Positions 1-6,399 of a stretch of DNA of 6,475 nucleotides are shown here, in pieces; position 1 is the first letter of the stretch, and every line of letters starts with the position of its first letter. This DNA comes from an uncultured Aquimarina sp. Its GTDB lineage: Bacteria; Bacteroidota; Bacteroidia; Flavobacteriales; Flavobacteriaceae. The notes below the pieces were generated by a model. The model was not told the origin of the DNA and ran no database searches. It was given only the letters and a program-made list of their open reading frames with translations. The stretch covers positions 1 through 6,475 of the forward strand of contig CALGNG010000021.1 in assembly GCA_937958735.1 (NCBI GenBank). Reading direction: 5' to 3'. Made by a program: the position numbers and the translations under genes.

Positions 1-2
1 GA

Positions 3-155
3 AGGCCCGCAACTGCAAAAAACGGGTTAATAATCAAGTACAGGGAGAACAACAAAATTTATATTAGTCCAGATACCAACGATTTGTTTATAGAAAAGGT
101 TTTAGAACTAAATGAATCAATAAAAATTATTAGAAAACAAAAAGAGGCAATTTAA
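3..155 (+). CDS. C-terminal fragment of an unidentified protein (5' end outside window)
   Basis: An open frame enters from the left edge and runs 50 codons to a TAA stop at 153-155. It contains no in-frame ATG, so the start lies upstream of the window. The predicted end is a short beta-like stretch (LIIKYRENNKIYIS) followed by a charged amphipathic helix (FIEKVLELNESIKIIRKQ), which would fit a small cytoplasmic protein. The base composition and A-rich coding strand match the genes downstream, which supports real coding. I do not recognise the family, and the fragment is too short to assign a function. The 66-bp gap to the next gene, with a weak promoter-like sequence in it, suggests dgt is transcribed separately. 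Confidence 0.55.
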   Translation, partial: RPATAKNGLIIKYRENNKIYISPDTNDLFIEKVLELNESIKIIRKQKEAI

Positions 156-170
156 AACCTGCTAATTAAG

Positions 171-205
171 TTTTGGGTAATTATAGCCATTAAACTATAA
201 TTTAA
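171..205 (+). promoter_or_regulatory. Possible Bacteroidota-type promoter for dgt
   Basis: TTTTG at 171-175 could serve as the -33 element (consensus TTTG). After 20-22 bases comes TATAATTTAA at 196-205, a partial match to the -7 consensus TAnnTTTG. The spacing is right, but the -7 match is imperfect in either register. Transcription would start about 10-15 bases before the dgt start codon, giving a very short leader, which is common in this phylum. This is inferred from consensus only. Confidence 0.3.
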
Positions 206-221
206 AACAAACAATACAATT

Positions 222-1568
222 ATGATGGACTGGGAGCAGTTACTATCCTTACGAAAACAAGGAGATAAAAGAAAACGATTACGAATAGAAGAAGACGAAA
301 CCCGTTTAGGATTCGAAGTAGACTACGACCGTATTATTTTTTCTGCACCATTTAGAAGCCTACAAGACAAAACACAAGTAGTACCACTTTCCAAAACCAG
401 TTTTGTACATACCAGACTTACCCATAGTTTAGAGGTTTCCGTAGTAGGGCGCTCGTTAGGAAGAAGTGTAGGAAAGCAATTATTAGAAAAATACCCCGCA
501 TTAGAAAAAACAAATGGCTATTCGTTTAACGATTTTGGAGCCATTGTAGCTGCCGCAGCACTAGCACACGATATAGGAAACCCACCCTTTGGACACTCTG
601 GAGAAAAAGCCATAGGCGAGTACTTTAAATCTGGACCAGGGAAACAATATAAAAACCAGCTAACTCCAAAACAATATACAGATTTGGTAAAGTTTGAAGG
701 TAATGCCAATGGATTTAAAATTTTAACAGAAACAAAAAATGGTATAGAAGGCGGTTTGCGATTATCCTATGCCACGTTAGGGGCATTTATAAAATACCCT
801 AAACCCTCTCTACCATATAAGCCAACTAAACAGACAGCACATAAGAAATTTGGGTACTTTCAAAGCGACGAAACTTTTTTTAACGAAGTAGTTTCCGATT
901 TAGGATTACTAAAACAAAACCTAGAAGGAGAAGATTGTTATTACCGACATCCATTAACTTATCTAGTAGAAGCTGCAGACGATATTTGTTATACTATTAT
1001 AGATTTCGAAGACGGAATAAACCTAGGGCTTTTACAAGAAGAAGAAGCCTTGGAAAAACTAATAGATTTAGTAAAAGACCGTCTTAATGTAGAGAAATAT
1101 TCCAATCTTACCAATAAAGCAGAACGCGTAAGCTATTTAAGAGCATTAGCCATAGGAGTATTAATAGGCGAAGCATCAGAAATATTTATAAAAAACGAGG
1201 AGGCTATATTAAAGGGGGCATTTGAAGGAGCTTTAATAGACCATAGTAGATTTAGATTACAAATAGAAGATATTATATCTATAAGTATAGATAAGATCTA
1301 TCAAAGTAAAGAAGTAGTAGAAAAAGAAATAACAGGTTATCAAATCTTAAACACACTCTTAGATACCTATAATGTAGCCACGCAAAACTACCACCAATCT
1401 GCCCAGACAAGCTACGATAAATTAATATTAAGAGCAGAAGGAGAACATTTTGATTATAAAAATACAGACCTGTATTCACGTCTAATTAATATATGTCAAT
1501 ACGTGGCCAGTCTTACCGATGGTAATGCATTAGAAAAGTTTAAAAAAATTAAAGGATTAGGAATTTAA
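222..1568 (+). CDS. dgt: dNTP triphosphohydrolase (dGTPase family, HD domain)
   Basis: The product is a cytoplasmic metal-dependent HD-superfamily enzyme that hydrolyses dGTP or other dNTPs to the deoxynucleoside and triphosphate, helping to control dNTP pools. Numbering from the ATG at 222, the N-terminus carries DETRLGFEVDYDRIIFSAPF (25-44) and LQDKTQV (47-53). The metal-binding residues are visible as H68 in THSLEV, the H116-D117 pair in LAHDIGNPPFGH, and D253/D254 in EAADDICY. The EGNANGF motif (159-165) is also a family signature. At 448 residues it is slightly shorter than E. coli Dgt (505) and looks complete. There are tandem ATGs at 222 and 225, and the second gives MDWEQLL, the form I would expect in flavobacterial homologues. 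No Shine-Dalgarno sequence is present. It overlaps the next gene by one base. Substrate range (dGTP only or all dNTPs) and any nucleotide activation cannot be read from the sequence. Confidence 0.95.
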   Translation: MMDWEQLLSLRKQGDKRKRLRIEEDETRLGFEVDYDRIIFSAPFRSLQDKTQVVPLSKTSFVHTRLTHSLEVSVVGRSLGRSVGKQLLEKYPALEKTNGYSFNDFGAIVAAAALAHDIGNPPFGHSGEKAIGEYFKSGPGKQYKNQLTPKQYTDLVKFEGNANGFKILTETKNGIEGGLRLSYATLGAFIKYPKPSLPYKPTKQTAHKKFGYFQSDETFFNEVVSDLGLLKQNLEGEDCYYRHPLTYLVEAADDICYTIIDFEDGINLGLLQEEEALEKLIDLVKDRLNVEKYSNLTNKAERVSYLRALAIGVLIGEASEIFIKNEEAILKGAFEGALIDHSRFRLQIEDIISISIDKIYQSKEVVEKEITGYQILNTLLDTYNVATQNYHQSAQTSYDKLILRAEGEHFDYKNTDLYSRLINICQYVASLTDGNALEKFKKIKGLGI

Positions 1569-2218
1569 TGTCGCAAGATAAAATGGAGAACCAGTACACA
1601 GCCTACTACAAAAACCACACGGTAAAAGAGCTAAAAGAAGTAATTAGCCAGTCTAATTTATATGAAGATGAGGCTAGATTAGCCGCATACGAAGCCCTAA
1701 TAAAAAGAGAACAAGAACTTTCGGAACCAGAAAGTGCCGAATATGAAAAAATTAGATCCAGTTTTATATTAAAACAAGAAGTAAGTTTAAAAGAAAAAAA
1801 AGACCAAATAATAGAAGAACAAGAATGGTATTCGCCATTTGCAATATTAGGATTTACATTGTTTTTAGCTCCTTTTTTTGGAGCAATACTATTGTCTAGT
1901 AACCTTCGAAAGGCAAATAAAAAGCGCGAAGCAATTTATGTGTTAATAGTGGGAGGCTTTTTTTTGTTACTAGCAGGAGGGCTATTGCTTAGCCAAAAAC
2001 TAACCCAAATAAAATCGTTAGCAATTAGCATTGCTGCAGGTCTAATTTTTATAGAATTTTTTTGGAAGAAATACTTGGGATATCAAGTGGCTTATAAACG
2101 TAAATCAATATGGAAAATATTAGGTATTTTTATGGGTGTAATATTTGTTTTAACAGCAATTGAAATATATTTGGATCCTCAGATTTTAGAAAAAATAATA
2201 GCAGCACAATCAAAATAA
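1568..2218 (+). CDS. Hypothetical protein with four predicted membrane helices
   Basis: I do not recognise a named family. The first ~85 residues are soluble, charged and mostly helical. They include an HTVKELKEVI segment followed by LYEDEARLAAYEALIKR (31-47), a pattern resembling short N-terminal helical motifs in other Bacteroidota membrane proteins. Four hydrophobic segments follow at roughly 90-111, 122-142, 148-166 and 181-201, joined by short basic loops (SNLRKANKKR, KKYLGYQVAYKRK). No signal peptide is visible, so it is probably an inner-membrane protein with a cytoplasmic N-terminus. The ATG at 1568 shares its A with the dgt stop codon, which implies co-transcription and probably translational coupling. 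M6 (ATG at 1583) is an alternative start that would remove the overlap. A functional link with Dgt is unproven. Confidence 0.8.
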   Translation: MSQDKMENQYTAYYKNHTVKELKEVISQSNLYEDEARLAAYEALIKREQELSEPESAEYEKIRSSFILKQEVSLKEKKDQIIEEQEWYSPFAILGFTLFLAPFFGAILLSSNLRKANKKREAIYVLIVGGFFLLLAGGLLLSQKLTQIKSLAISIAAGLIFIEFFWKKYLGYQVAYKRKSIWKILGIFMGVIFVLTAIEIYLDPQILEKIIAAQSK

Positions 2219-2266
2219 ATAAGAAAAAACAGTTCGATAATAAATCGGTTACTTTAAAAAATAAAA

Positions 2267-2305
2267 TTTGGTACGATAATTGTAAATTTATAAATAACTA
2301 ATTTG
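2267..2305 (+). promoter_or_regulatory. Possible promoter region before the secreted-protein gene
   Basis: The 95-bp gap at 2219-2313 is extremely AT-rich and contains TTTG at 2267-2270, TAAATTTA at 2283-2290 (close to TAnnTTTG) and TAATTTG at 2299-2305, just before the start codon at 2314. None of these pairs has the ideal 19-21 base spacing, so a promoter is likely somewhere here but its exact position is uncertain. Confidence 0.25.
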
Positions 2306-2313
2306 TAGCTTTT

Positions 2314-2778
2314 ATGAAAAATATAATCCTATGTATTGCCTTATTAGCGGCTAGTATTGTCGTGAATGCGCAACAAGACAGCCCTGCTTTAGAAGCAGAT
2401 CAAAATCCCAATTATAAATTATCTCAAGATAAATACACTGCTAATATCCAGGCAGAGTATAGTGTTTTACAAGGCACAACACTTCAAGAGACTTATAAAG
2501 CAATCGACCCGTTAGAAGATAAGAGGCAATTAAAAGCTTTAAAAAAGAAATACAGAGCGCAACGTCCATATTGGAGACAACAACGCAGATTAGAACGTAT
2601 AAGAAACACCCGATATTATAACTACAATAATTATAGTAATAGAAACTATCATCCTAGATACAACAACTATTACAATAGAGGACTGTACACCAGACATCGT
2701 AGAAACATAAGAAACTATAGTTTTGGTTACAATACTATAGGATTAGGATTAGGACTTCTAATAGGAAGCACATTCTAG
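2314..2778 (+). CDS. Small secreted basic Tyr/Asn/Arg-rich protein, function unknown
   Basis: The product has 154 residues. Residues 1-19 form a typical Sec signal peptide (KN, a hydrophobic core, then VVNA before QQ), with predicted signal peptidase I cleavage after A19. There is no lipobox cysteine. The mature protein begins with an acidic/polar segment (20-66) and a strongly basic helical stretch (69-99, KRQLKALKKKYRAQ and WRQQRRLERIR). A low-complexity region made almost entirely of Y, N and R follows (100-134), and the protein ends in a glycine/leucine tail, IGLGLGLLIG (142-151). It is probably periplasmic or outside the cell. The tail could insert into a membrane, and the Y/N-rich part could self-assemble; both are inferences. 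I recognise no characterised family. The start follows an AT-rich leader without a Shine-Dalgarno sequence. The lpoB-like gene begins 43 bases downstream with no terminator between, so the two are probably co-transcribed. Confidence 0.8.
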   Translation: MKNIILCIALLAASIVVNAQQDSPALEADQNPNYKLSQDKYTANIQAEYSVLQGTTLQETYKAIDPLEDKRQLKALKKKYRAQRPYWRQQRRLERIRNTRYYNYNNYSNRNYHPRYNNYYNRGLYTRHRRNIRNYSFGYNTIGLGLGLLIGSTF

Positions 2779-2821
2779 AACGTATTAAAAAAATCAAAAA
2801 CAATCATATTAAAATTACAGA

Positions 2822-3409
2822 ATGAAAAAATCAATCATAGCTATTGCCTTTTGTGTATTAGGAATGTCATTAGTTACATCATGTTCTAGAAAAGTAACCA
2901 GAGTAGCTACCGATGCACAAATAGACCTTAGTGGACGTTGGAACGATACCGACTCTCGTTTAGCCGCAGAAGAACTATCAAGCCAAATACTTTCAGGAAA
3001 CTGGATCACCGATTTTGTTCAAGAAAAAGGAAAAAAACCAGTAATTATAGTTTGTTTAGTAAGAAATAAATCTCACGAGCATATAGAAAGTGAAACCTTT
3101 ATTAAGGATATAGAAAAAGCATTAATTAGTAAGCAAAAAGCACGTATAGTACAAGGAGGTAAAATGCGAGAAGAACTACGAGCAGAAAGAGCAGACCAGC
3201 AAAACAACTCCTCTGTTTCTACCGTTAAAAAATTCGGATTAGAAACCGGGGCAGATTATATGCTACAAGGTAACATTAACTCTATAGTAGATGCGCATAA
3301 AAAACAAAAAGTAGTATACTACCAAATAGACTTAGAGTTAACACACCTACAAACGAACGAAAAGGTTTGGATAGGAGACAAAAAAATTAAGAAGTTCGTA
3401 AAAAATTAA
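2822..3409 (+). CDS. LpoB-like lipoprotein (penicillin-binding protein activator family)
   Basis: The product has 195 residues. A lipoprotein signal peptide ends in the lipobox LVTS-C21, so the mature protein should begin with a lipidated cysteine. Residue +2 is Ser and the following residues (RKVTRV) are basic, so there is no acidic tract of the kind used for surface export in Bacteroidota, and I infer that it faces the periplasm. The globular part (about 32-192) contains DLSGRWNDTDSRLAAEEL, a hydrophobic PVIIVCLV strand, HIESETFIKDIEKAL, and ETGADYMLQGNINS followed by a YYQIDLELTHLQTNEKVW strand pair, matching the LpoB fold family. In E. coli LpoB (213 aa) is an outer-membrane activator of the peptidoglycan synthase PBP1b. 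That partner is not in this window, and activity here is inferred by family only. A strong terminator lies 18 bases past the stop. Confidence 0.85.
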   Translation: MKKSIIAIAFCVLGMSLVTSCSRKVTRVATDAQIDLSGRWNDTDSRLAAEELSSQILSGNWITDFVQEKGKKPVIIVCLVRNKSHEHIESETFIKDIEKALISKQKARIVQGGKMREELRAERADQQNNSSVSTVKKFGLETGADYMLQGNINSIVDAHKKQKVVYYQIDLELTHLQTNEKVWIGDKKIKKFVKN

Positions 3410-3427
3410 GATCTGTCTAAAAAAAAT

Positions 3428-3456
3428 AAAAAGCCTTCTTTAGAGGGCTTTTTTTT
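3428..3456 (+). terminator. Intrinsic terminator after the lpoB-like gene
   Basis: An 11-bp stem, AAAAAGCCTTC (3428-3438) against GAGGGCTTTTT (3443-3453), is closed by a TTTA loop with one G-T wobble. It is followed by an eight-T run (3449-3456) that overlaps the stem's 3' side. The A-run on the left arm means it could also act on the opposite strand, but no gene converges from the right. It separates the secreted protein/lpoB unit from the COG3014 gene. Confidence 0.85.
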
Positions 3457-3484
3457 AGCCTCAACGTATTTAAAAACATGTGTA

Positions 3485-3501
3485 GCAACCATAAAAGTTG
3501 C
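3485..3501 (+). repeat. Small inverted repeat just before the COG3014 start codon
   Basis: GCAAC (3485-3489) and GTTGC (3497-3501) form a 5-bp perfect stem with a 7-base A-rich loop, ending seven bases before the ATG at 3509. It could be a weak mRNA hairpin near the translation start or a protein-binding half-site pair. A short stem like this can also arise by chance. No clear promoter motif was found in 3457-3508. Confidence 0.3.
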
Positions 3502-3508
3502 AGAATTA

Positions 3509-4903
3509 ATGAAAAAAAAACACCCACAAATAGTACGCATTTTTTTTTGTTTTAGCAGTCTATTACTACTATTGGTAGGCTGTGCTACCTATAATAGTCA
3601 AACCCAAATATTTCAAACCAAAATACAGCAAGGCGATACTAAATCGGCTTTGGAAGCAATAGATAATAATAAATTTTTATCCAAACCAAGAAACCTATTG
3701 TTGTACCTTTTAGAGAAAGGAAAAGTAGCCTATCTAGACGGGAATCATCAACTAAGTAACGACCTGTTTAACCAAGCAGATACCTTTATAGAAAATAATA
3801 AAAAAGAAATAGGGAACCAAATAATAGGAGTGCTATTAAACCCAGAAAAAGAAACCTATAAAGGCGAAGACTTCGAAAAAGTAGCCATTCACTATTACAA
3901 AGCCTTAAATTACACCTTTCTTAATAAGTACGACGATGCCCTCGTAGAAGCCAAGCGGATAACACTTCAACTTCAAAAATTAAACGAATCTTATCCAGAA
4001 GGCAAAAAAAACCGATATAAAGAAGATGCATTTGCCTTAAACCTACAAGGTCTCTTATACGAAGCTTCTGGAGATATTAATAATGCCTTTATAGCCTACA
4101 GAAACGCAGTAGATGTATACCTAGAAAATCAAGGCACATACATAGGTGTTTCTACTCCCAATCAACTAAAGCAAGATCTCTTTCGTACCGCAGATAGCAT
4201 GGGTTTTACTAACGATTTAGAGGTATACCAAAAAAAATTAAATACAAAATACGTACAAGTAAAAAATCAACCACAAAAAGAAGTTGTAGTTTTTTGGGAA
4301 AACGGACTAATCCCCTATAAAGATGAAACCTTTTTTACGTTCACCATTATTCCCAATACAGGGCTAGGATATGCAACCATAGTAAATAAAGACTTAGCTA
4401 TAGATCTTCCAATACCAACTTTTAAAAATAACTCAAGCCTAGAAATCTTTAATGTAGCCTTTCCAAGATATATATCCAGACAAGTCTATTATAACAAAGC
4501 CACTGTAACAAAAGATAGTATCTCTTATAATTTTCAATTAGCCCAAGATTACGACGAAATAGCATTTAAAACATTAGACGATCGTAAACTTCGAGAAATA
4601 GGAAAAACGGCTATAAGAATAGCTACAAAAAAAGCAACAGAATACACCGTAAAAAATCAAAACGAAGGGCTAGGGACCGTACTAGGAATAATCAATGCCT
4701 TTACAGAAAGTGCAGACACCAGAAACTGGCAAAGTCTACCAAGTAAAATATACTATAGCCGCATACCGCTAAAAACAGAAGATACCCACATCAATGTCCA
4801 GTTAGAATCAAACAATGGAGTTCAAGACCCAATAAAAATAGATATAAATACAAAAAAAGGACTTCAATTTAAAAAGGTTTCCTCCTATAGAGTACAAAAA
4901 TAA
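3509..4903 (+). CDS. COG3014-type lipoprotein with TPR-like repeats
   Basis: The product has 464 residues. A basic N-terminus and hydrophobic core lead to the lipobox LLVG-C25, so it should be lipidated, and the following ATYNS lacks an acidic export signal. Residues about 35-205 are alpha-helical with TPR-like pairs, most clearly IHYYKALNYTFLNKYDDALVEA (start 127) and ALNLQGLLYEASGDINNAFI (176-195). The C-terminal half (about 255-464) is a predicted beta-rich domain. It includes KEVVVFWENGLIPYKDE (257-273) and GLGTVLGIINAFTESADTRN (387-406), which leads into WQSLPSKIYYSRIPL; the ADTR-W-LP pattern is the part I associate with COG3014. Its molecular function is unknown. Its position directly after an LpoB-like lipoprotein suggests an envelope role, but a terminator separates the two, so it probably has its own promoter. 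Its stop codon lies inside a long inverted repeat. Confidence 0.85.
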   Translation: MKKKHPQIVRIFFCFSSLLLLLVGCATYNSQTQIFQTKIQQGDTKSALEAIDNNKFLSKPRNLLLYLLEKGKVAYLDGNHQLSNDLFNQADTFIENNKKEIGNQIIGVLLNPEKETYKGEDFEKVAIHYYKALNYTFLNKYDDALVEAKRITLQLQKLNESYPEGKKNRYKEDAFALNLQGLLYEASGDINNAFIAYRNAVDVYLENQGTYIGVSTPNQLKQDLFRTADSMGFTNDLEVYQKKLNTKYVQVKNQPQKEVVVFWENGLIPYKDETFFTFTIIPNTGLGYATIVNKDLAIDLPIPTFKNNSSLEIFNVAFPRYISRQVYYNKATVTKDSISYNFQLAQDYDEIAFKTLDDRKLREIGKTAIRIATKKATEYTVKNQNEGLGTVLGIINAFTESADTRNWQSLPSKIYYSRIPLKTEDTHINVQLESNNGVQDPIKIDINTKKGLQFKKVSSYRVQK

Positions 4904-4930
4904 AACAAAGTTTTTATTTTTGTACTCTAT
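4887..4930 (+). promoter_or_regulatory. 19-bp perfect inverted repeat spanning a stop and the next start codon
   Basis: The left arm (4887-4905) and right arm (4912-4930) are perfect reverse complements separated by the 6-base loop CAAAGT. A possible extra T-G wobble pairs 4886 with 4931. The left arm includes the COG3014 stop (TAA 4901-4903). The right arm runs through TTTTATTTTTGTACTCT into the first two bases of the dehydrogenase ATG. Only three of the 19 pairs are G-C. In RNA it could sequester the start codon. The right arm also contains TATTTTTG (4915-4922), an exact match to the -7 consensus TAnnTTTG, but no TTTG sits at -33 distance. It could be a terminator-like structure, a translation-coupling hairpin or a regulator site. 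Confidence 0.65.
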
Positions 4931-5873
4931 GAAGATATTACACCTAGACAATAACCATCCATTATTAATAACACAATTAGACCAAACAGGATTCGAAAAC
5001 CACGAAGACTATACCTCTTCAAAAACAGAAATAGAAACCAAAATAGCCCAATACGACGGAATAGTAATTCGTAGCAGGTTTAAAGTAGATAAAACCTTCC
5101 TGGATGCAGCCATCAATTTAAAATTTATAGCACGAGTAGGAGCGGGTCTAGAAAGTATCAATTTAGAAGAAGCCAATAAAAAAGGAATAAGCCTATTCTC
5201 CGCACCAGAAGGAAATAGGAACGCCGTAGCAGAACACACATTAGGTATGATTTTGTCTCTGTTTAATAAGCTAAACATCGCAGACCAGCAAGTGAAAAAA
5301 GGACAATGGCTTAGAGAAGAAAACAGAGGTATAGAATTAGACGGGCTAACCGTAGGTCTTATCGGTTACGGTAATATGGGAAAAGCCTTTGCTAAAAAAT
5401 TAAGAGGCTTTAATGTAGAAGTAATCTGTTATGATATAAAAGAGGACGTAGACGATAGTAATGCAGAGCAAGTAGACTTGCTAGAATTATTTAAAAAAAC
5501 AGACGTACTTAGTTTACACACCCCTTGGACACCACTAACCAATAAAATGATTAATATCGATTTTATAAATAAATTCGAAAAACCATTTTGGCTATTCAAC
5601 ACCGCTAGGGGTAAAAGCGTAGTAACCAAAGACCTTGTAGAAGCATTAAAAACAGGTAAAATAAAAGGAGCAGGGCTAGACGTGCTAGAATACGAAAAAC
5701 TATCTTTCGAAAATCTATTCCAAGAAGATCAAATGCCACAAGAATTTAAAGAGCTGCTTACCTTTAATAATGTAACCCTAAGTCCCCATGTAGCAGGTTG
5801 GACAGTAGAAAGTAAAGAAAAATTGGCTCAAACCATAGTGGATAAGATAATTCAAAAATTCGGAAACCAATAA
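4929..5873 (+). CDS. D-isomer-specific 2-hydroxyacid dehydrogenase, NAD-dependent
   Basis: The product has 314 residues numbered from the ATG at 4929 and is a cytoplasmic oxidoreductase interconverting a 2-hydroxyacid and a 2-oxoacid. The Rossmann motif GYGNMG (146-151) is followed by D169 at the end of the second strand (VICYDI), which favours NAD over NADP. The catalytic set is present: R227 in NTARG, E256 in DVLEYE and H287 in SPHVAGW. The substrate loop is RVGAGLES (69-76). The protein stops after the catalytic domain and lacks the C-terminal ACT domain of long 3-phosphoglycerate dehydrogenases, so a serA role is possible but unproven. No serC-like gene is nearby, and the substrate cannot be named. 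A TTG at 4920 is in frame, but the ATG gives MKILHLDNNHPLL, which reads as the natural family start. The gene abuts the acetyltransferase without a gap. Confidence 0.9.
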   Translation: MKILHLDNNHPLLITQLDQTGFENHEDYTSSKTEIETKIAQYDGIVIRSRFKVDKTFLDAAINLKFIARVGAGLESINLEEANKKGISLFSAPEGNRNAVAEHTLGMILSLFNKLNIADQQVKKGQWLREENRGIELDGLTVGLIGYGNMGKAFAKKLRGFNVEVICYDIKEDVDDSNAEQVDLLELFKKTDVLSLHTPWTPLTNKMINIDFINKFEKPFWLFNTARGKSVVTKDLVEALKTGKIKGAGLDVLEYEKLSFENLFQEDQMPQEFKELLTFNNVTLSPHVAGWTVESKEKLAQTIVDKIIQKFGNQ

Positions 5874-6377
5874 ATGCACCAAGACGTACATATCCGAAAA
5901 TTAACCCATTTAGACTGGTGGGCAATTTCGCGTATATACGAAGAAGGAGTCTTTGTAGGTAATGCAACCTTTGAAATAGAAGTTCCTTCCTGGCATCAGT
6001 GGAATAGAGATCACCACGGAGAATGTAGAATGGTAGCAGAATTAAACAAACAATTAGTAGCCTTTGGTGCTGTTTCCTCCTACTCCCAAAGTCCTAGGTT
6101 TTCAGGAGTAGGACAATTAGAAATTTATGTATCCAGAGCCTATCAGGGATTAGGAATAGGAAGCCAGTTGTTAGAAAAAATAATAAGAACAAGCGAAACC
6201 TTAGACTTTTGGTCTCTGCAAACTCAAGTTTTTGACTCCAACATAAGGGGAATTCAGTTTTTGAAATCATCAGGATTCAAAAAAATAGGCTTACAGGAAA
6301 AAATAATATTACAAGAAGGGCAATGGCAAGATGTAGTGTTATTGGAAAAGCGAAGCCAAGTAATAGGAAAACACTAA
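5874..6377 (+). CDS. GNAT family N-acetyltransferase (phosphinothricin/methionine-sulfoximine acetyltransferase-like)
   Basis: The product has 167 residues, close to the usual length of this subgroup, and transfers an acetyl group from acetyl-CoA to an amine. The layout fits the PAT/MnaT-like branch: HIRKLTHLDWWAISRIYEEG at the N-terminus, GNATFEIEVPSW (29-40), a strand LEIYVS (82-87), and the acetyl-CoA pyrophosphate loop QGLGIG (91-96, Q-x-x-G-x-G). These are followed by SNIRGIQFLKSSGFKKIG (122-139) and a closing GQWQDVVLLEK (149-159). Homologues are often labelled phosphinothricin acetyltransferase, but natural substrates in this branch are more likely amino acids or amino-acid analogues such as methionine derivatives. 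The actual substrate is unknown here. The ATG directly follows the dehydrogenase stop (TAAATG), so the two genes are almost certainly co-transcribed. No terminator is evident after it. Confidence 0.88.
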   Translation: MHQDVHIRKLTHLDWWAISRIYEEGVFVGNATFEIEVPSWHQWNRDHHGECRMVAELNKQLVAFGAVSSYSQSPRFSGVGQLEIYVSRAYQGLGIGSQLLEKIIRTSETLDFWSLQTQVFDSNIRGIQFLKSSGFKKIGLQEKIILQEGQWQDVVLLEKRSQVIGKH

Positions 6378-6399
6378 GGACTATTAACTAATTAGGGCT

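Noticed and set aside
222..2218. dgt plus membrane protein as an antiphage dNTP-depletion system
   Set aside because: The dgt sequence has the ordinary housekeeping architecture, and no other defence genes, mobile elements or composition shift surround it.
2231..2256. Imperfect hairpin around CGAT-AATAA-ATCG after the membrane protein gene, as a terminator
   Set aside because: The continuous stem is only four base pairs with a bulge, and no T-run follows on the + strand.
4920..4928. TTG codon at 4920 as the start of the dehydrogenase, adding three residues
   Set aside because: It lies inside the T-run of the inverted repeat, and the ATG at 4929 gives an N-terminus directly entering the first beta strand (MKILHLD), as expected for this family.
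5764..5967. Minus-strand reading frame across the dehydrogenase/acetyltransferase junction
   Set aside because: It is antisense to two well-supported genes, has no recognisable domain and no promoter signal. Other minus-strand frames in the window fail for the same reasons.
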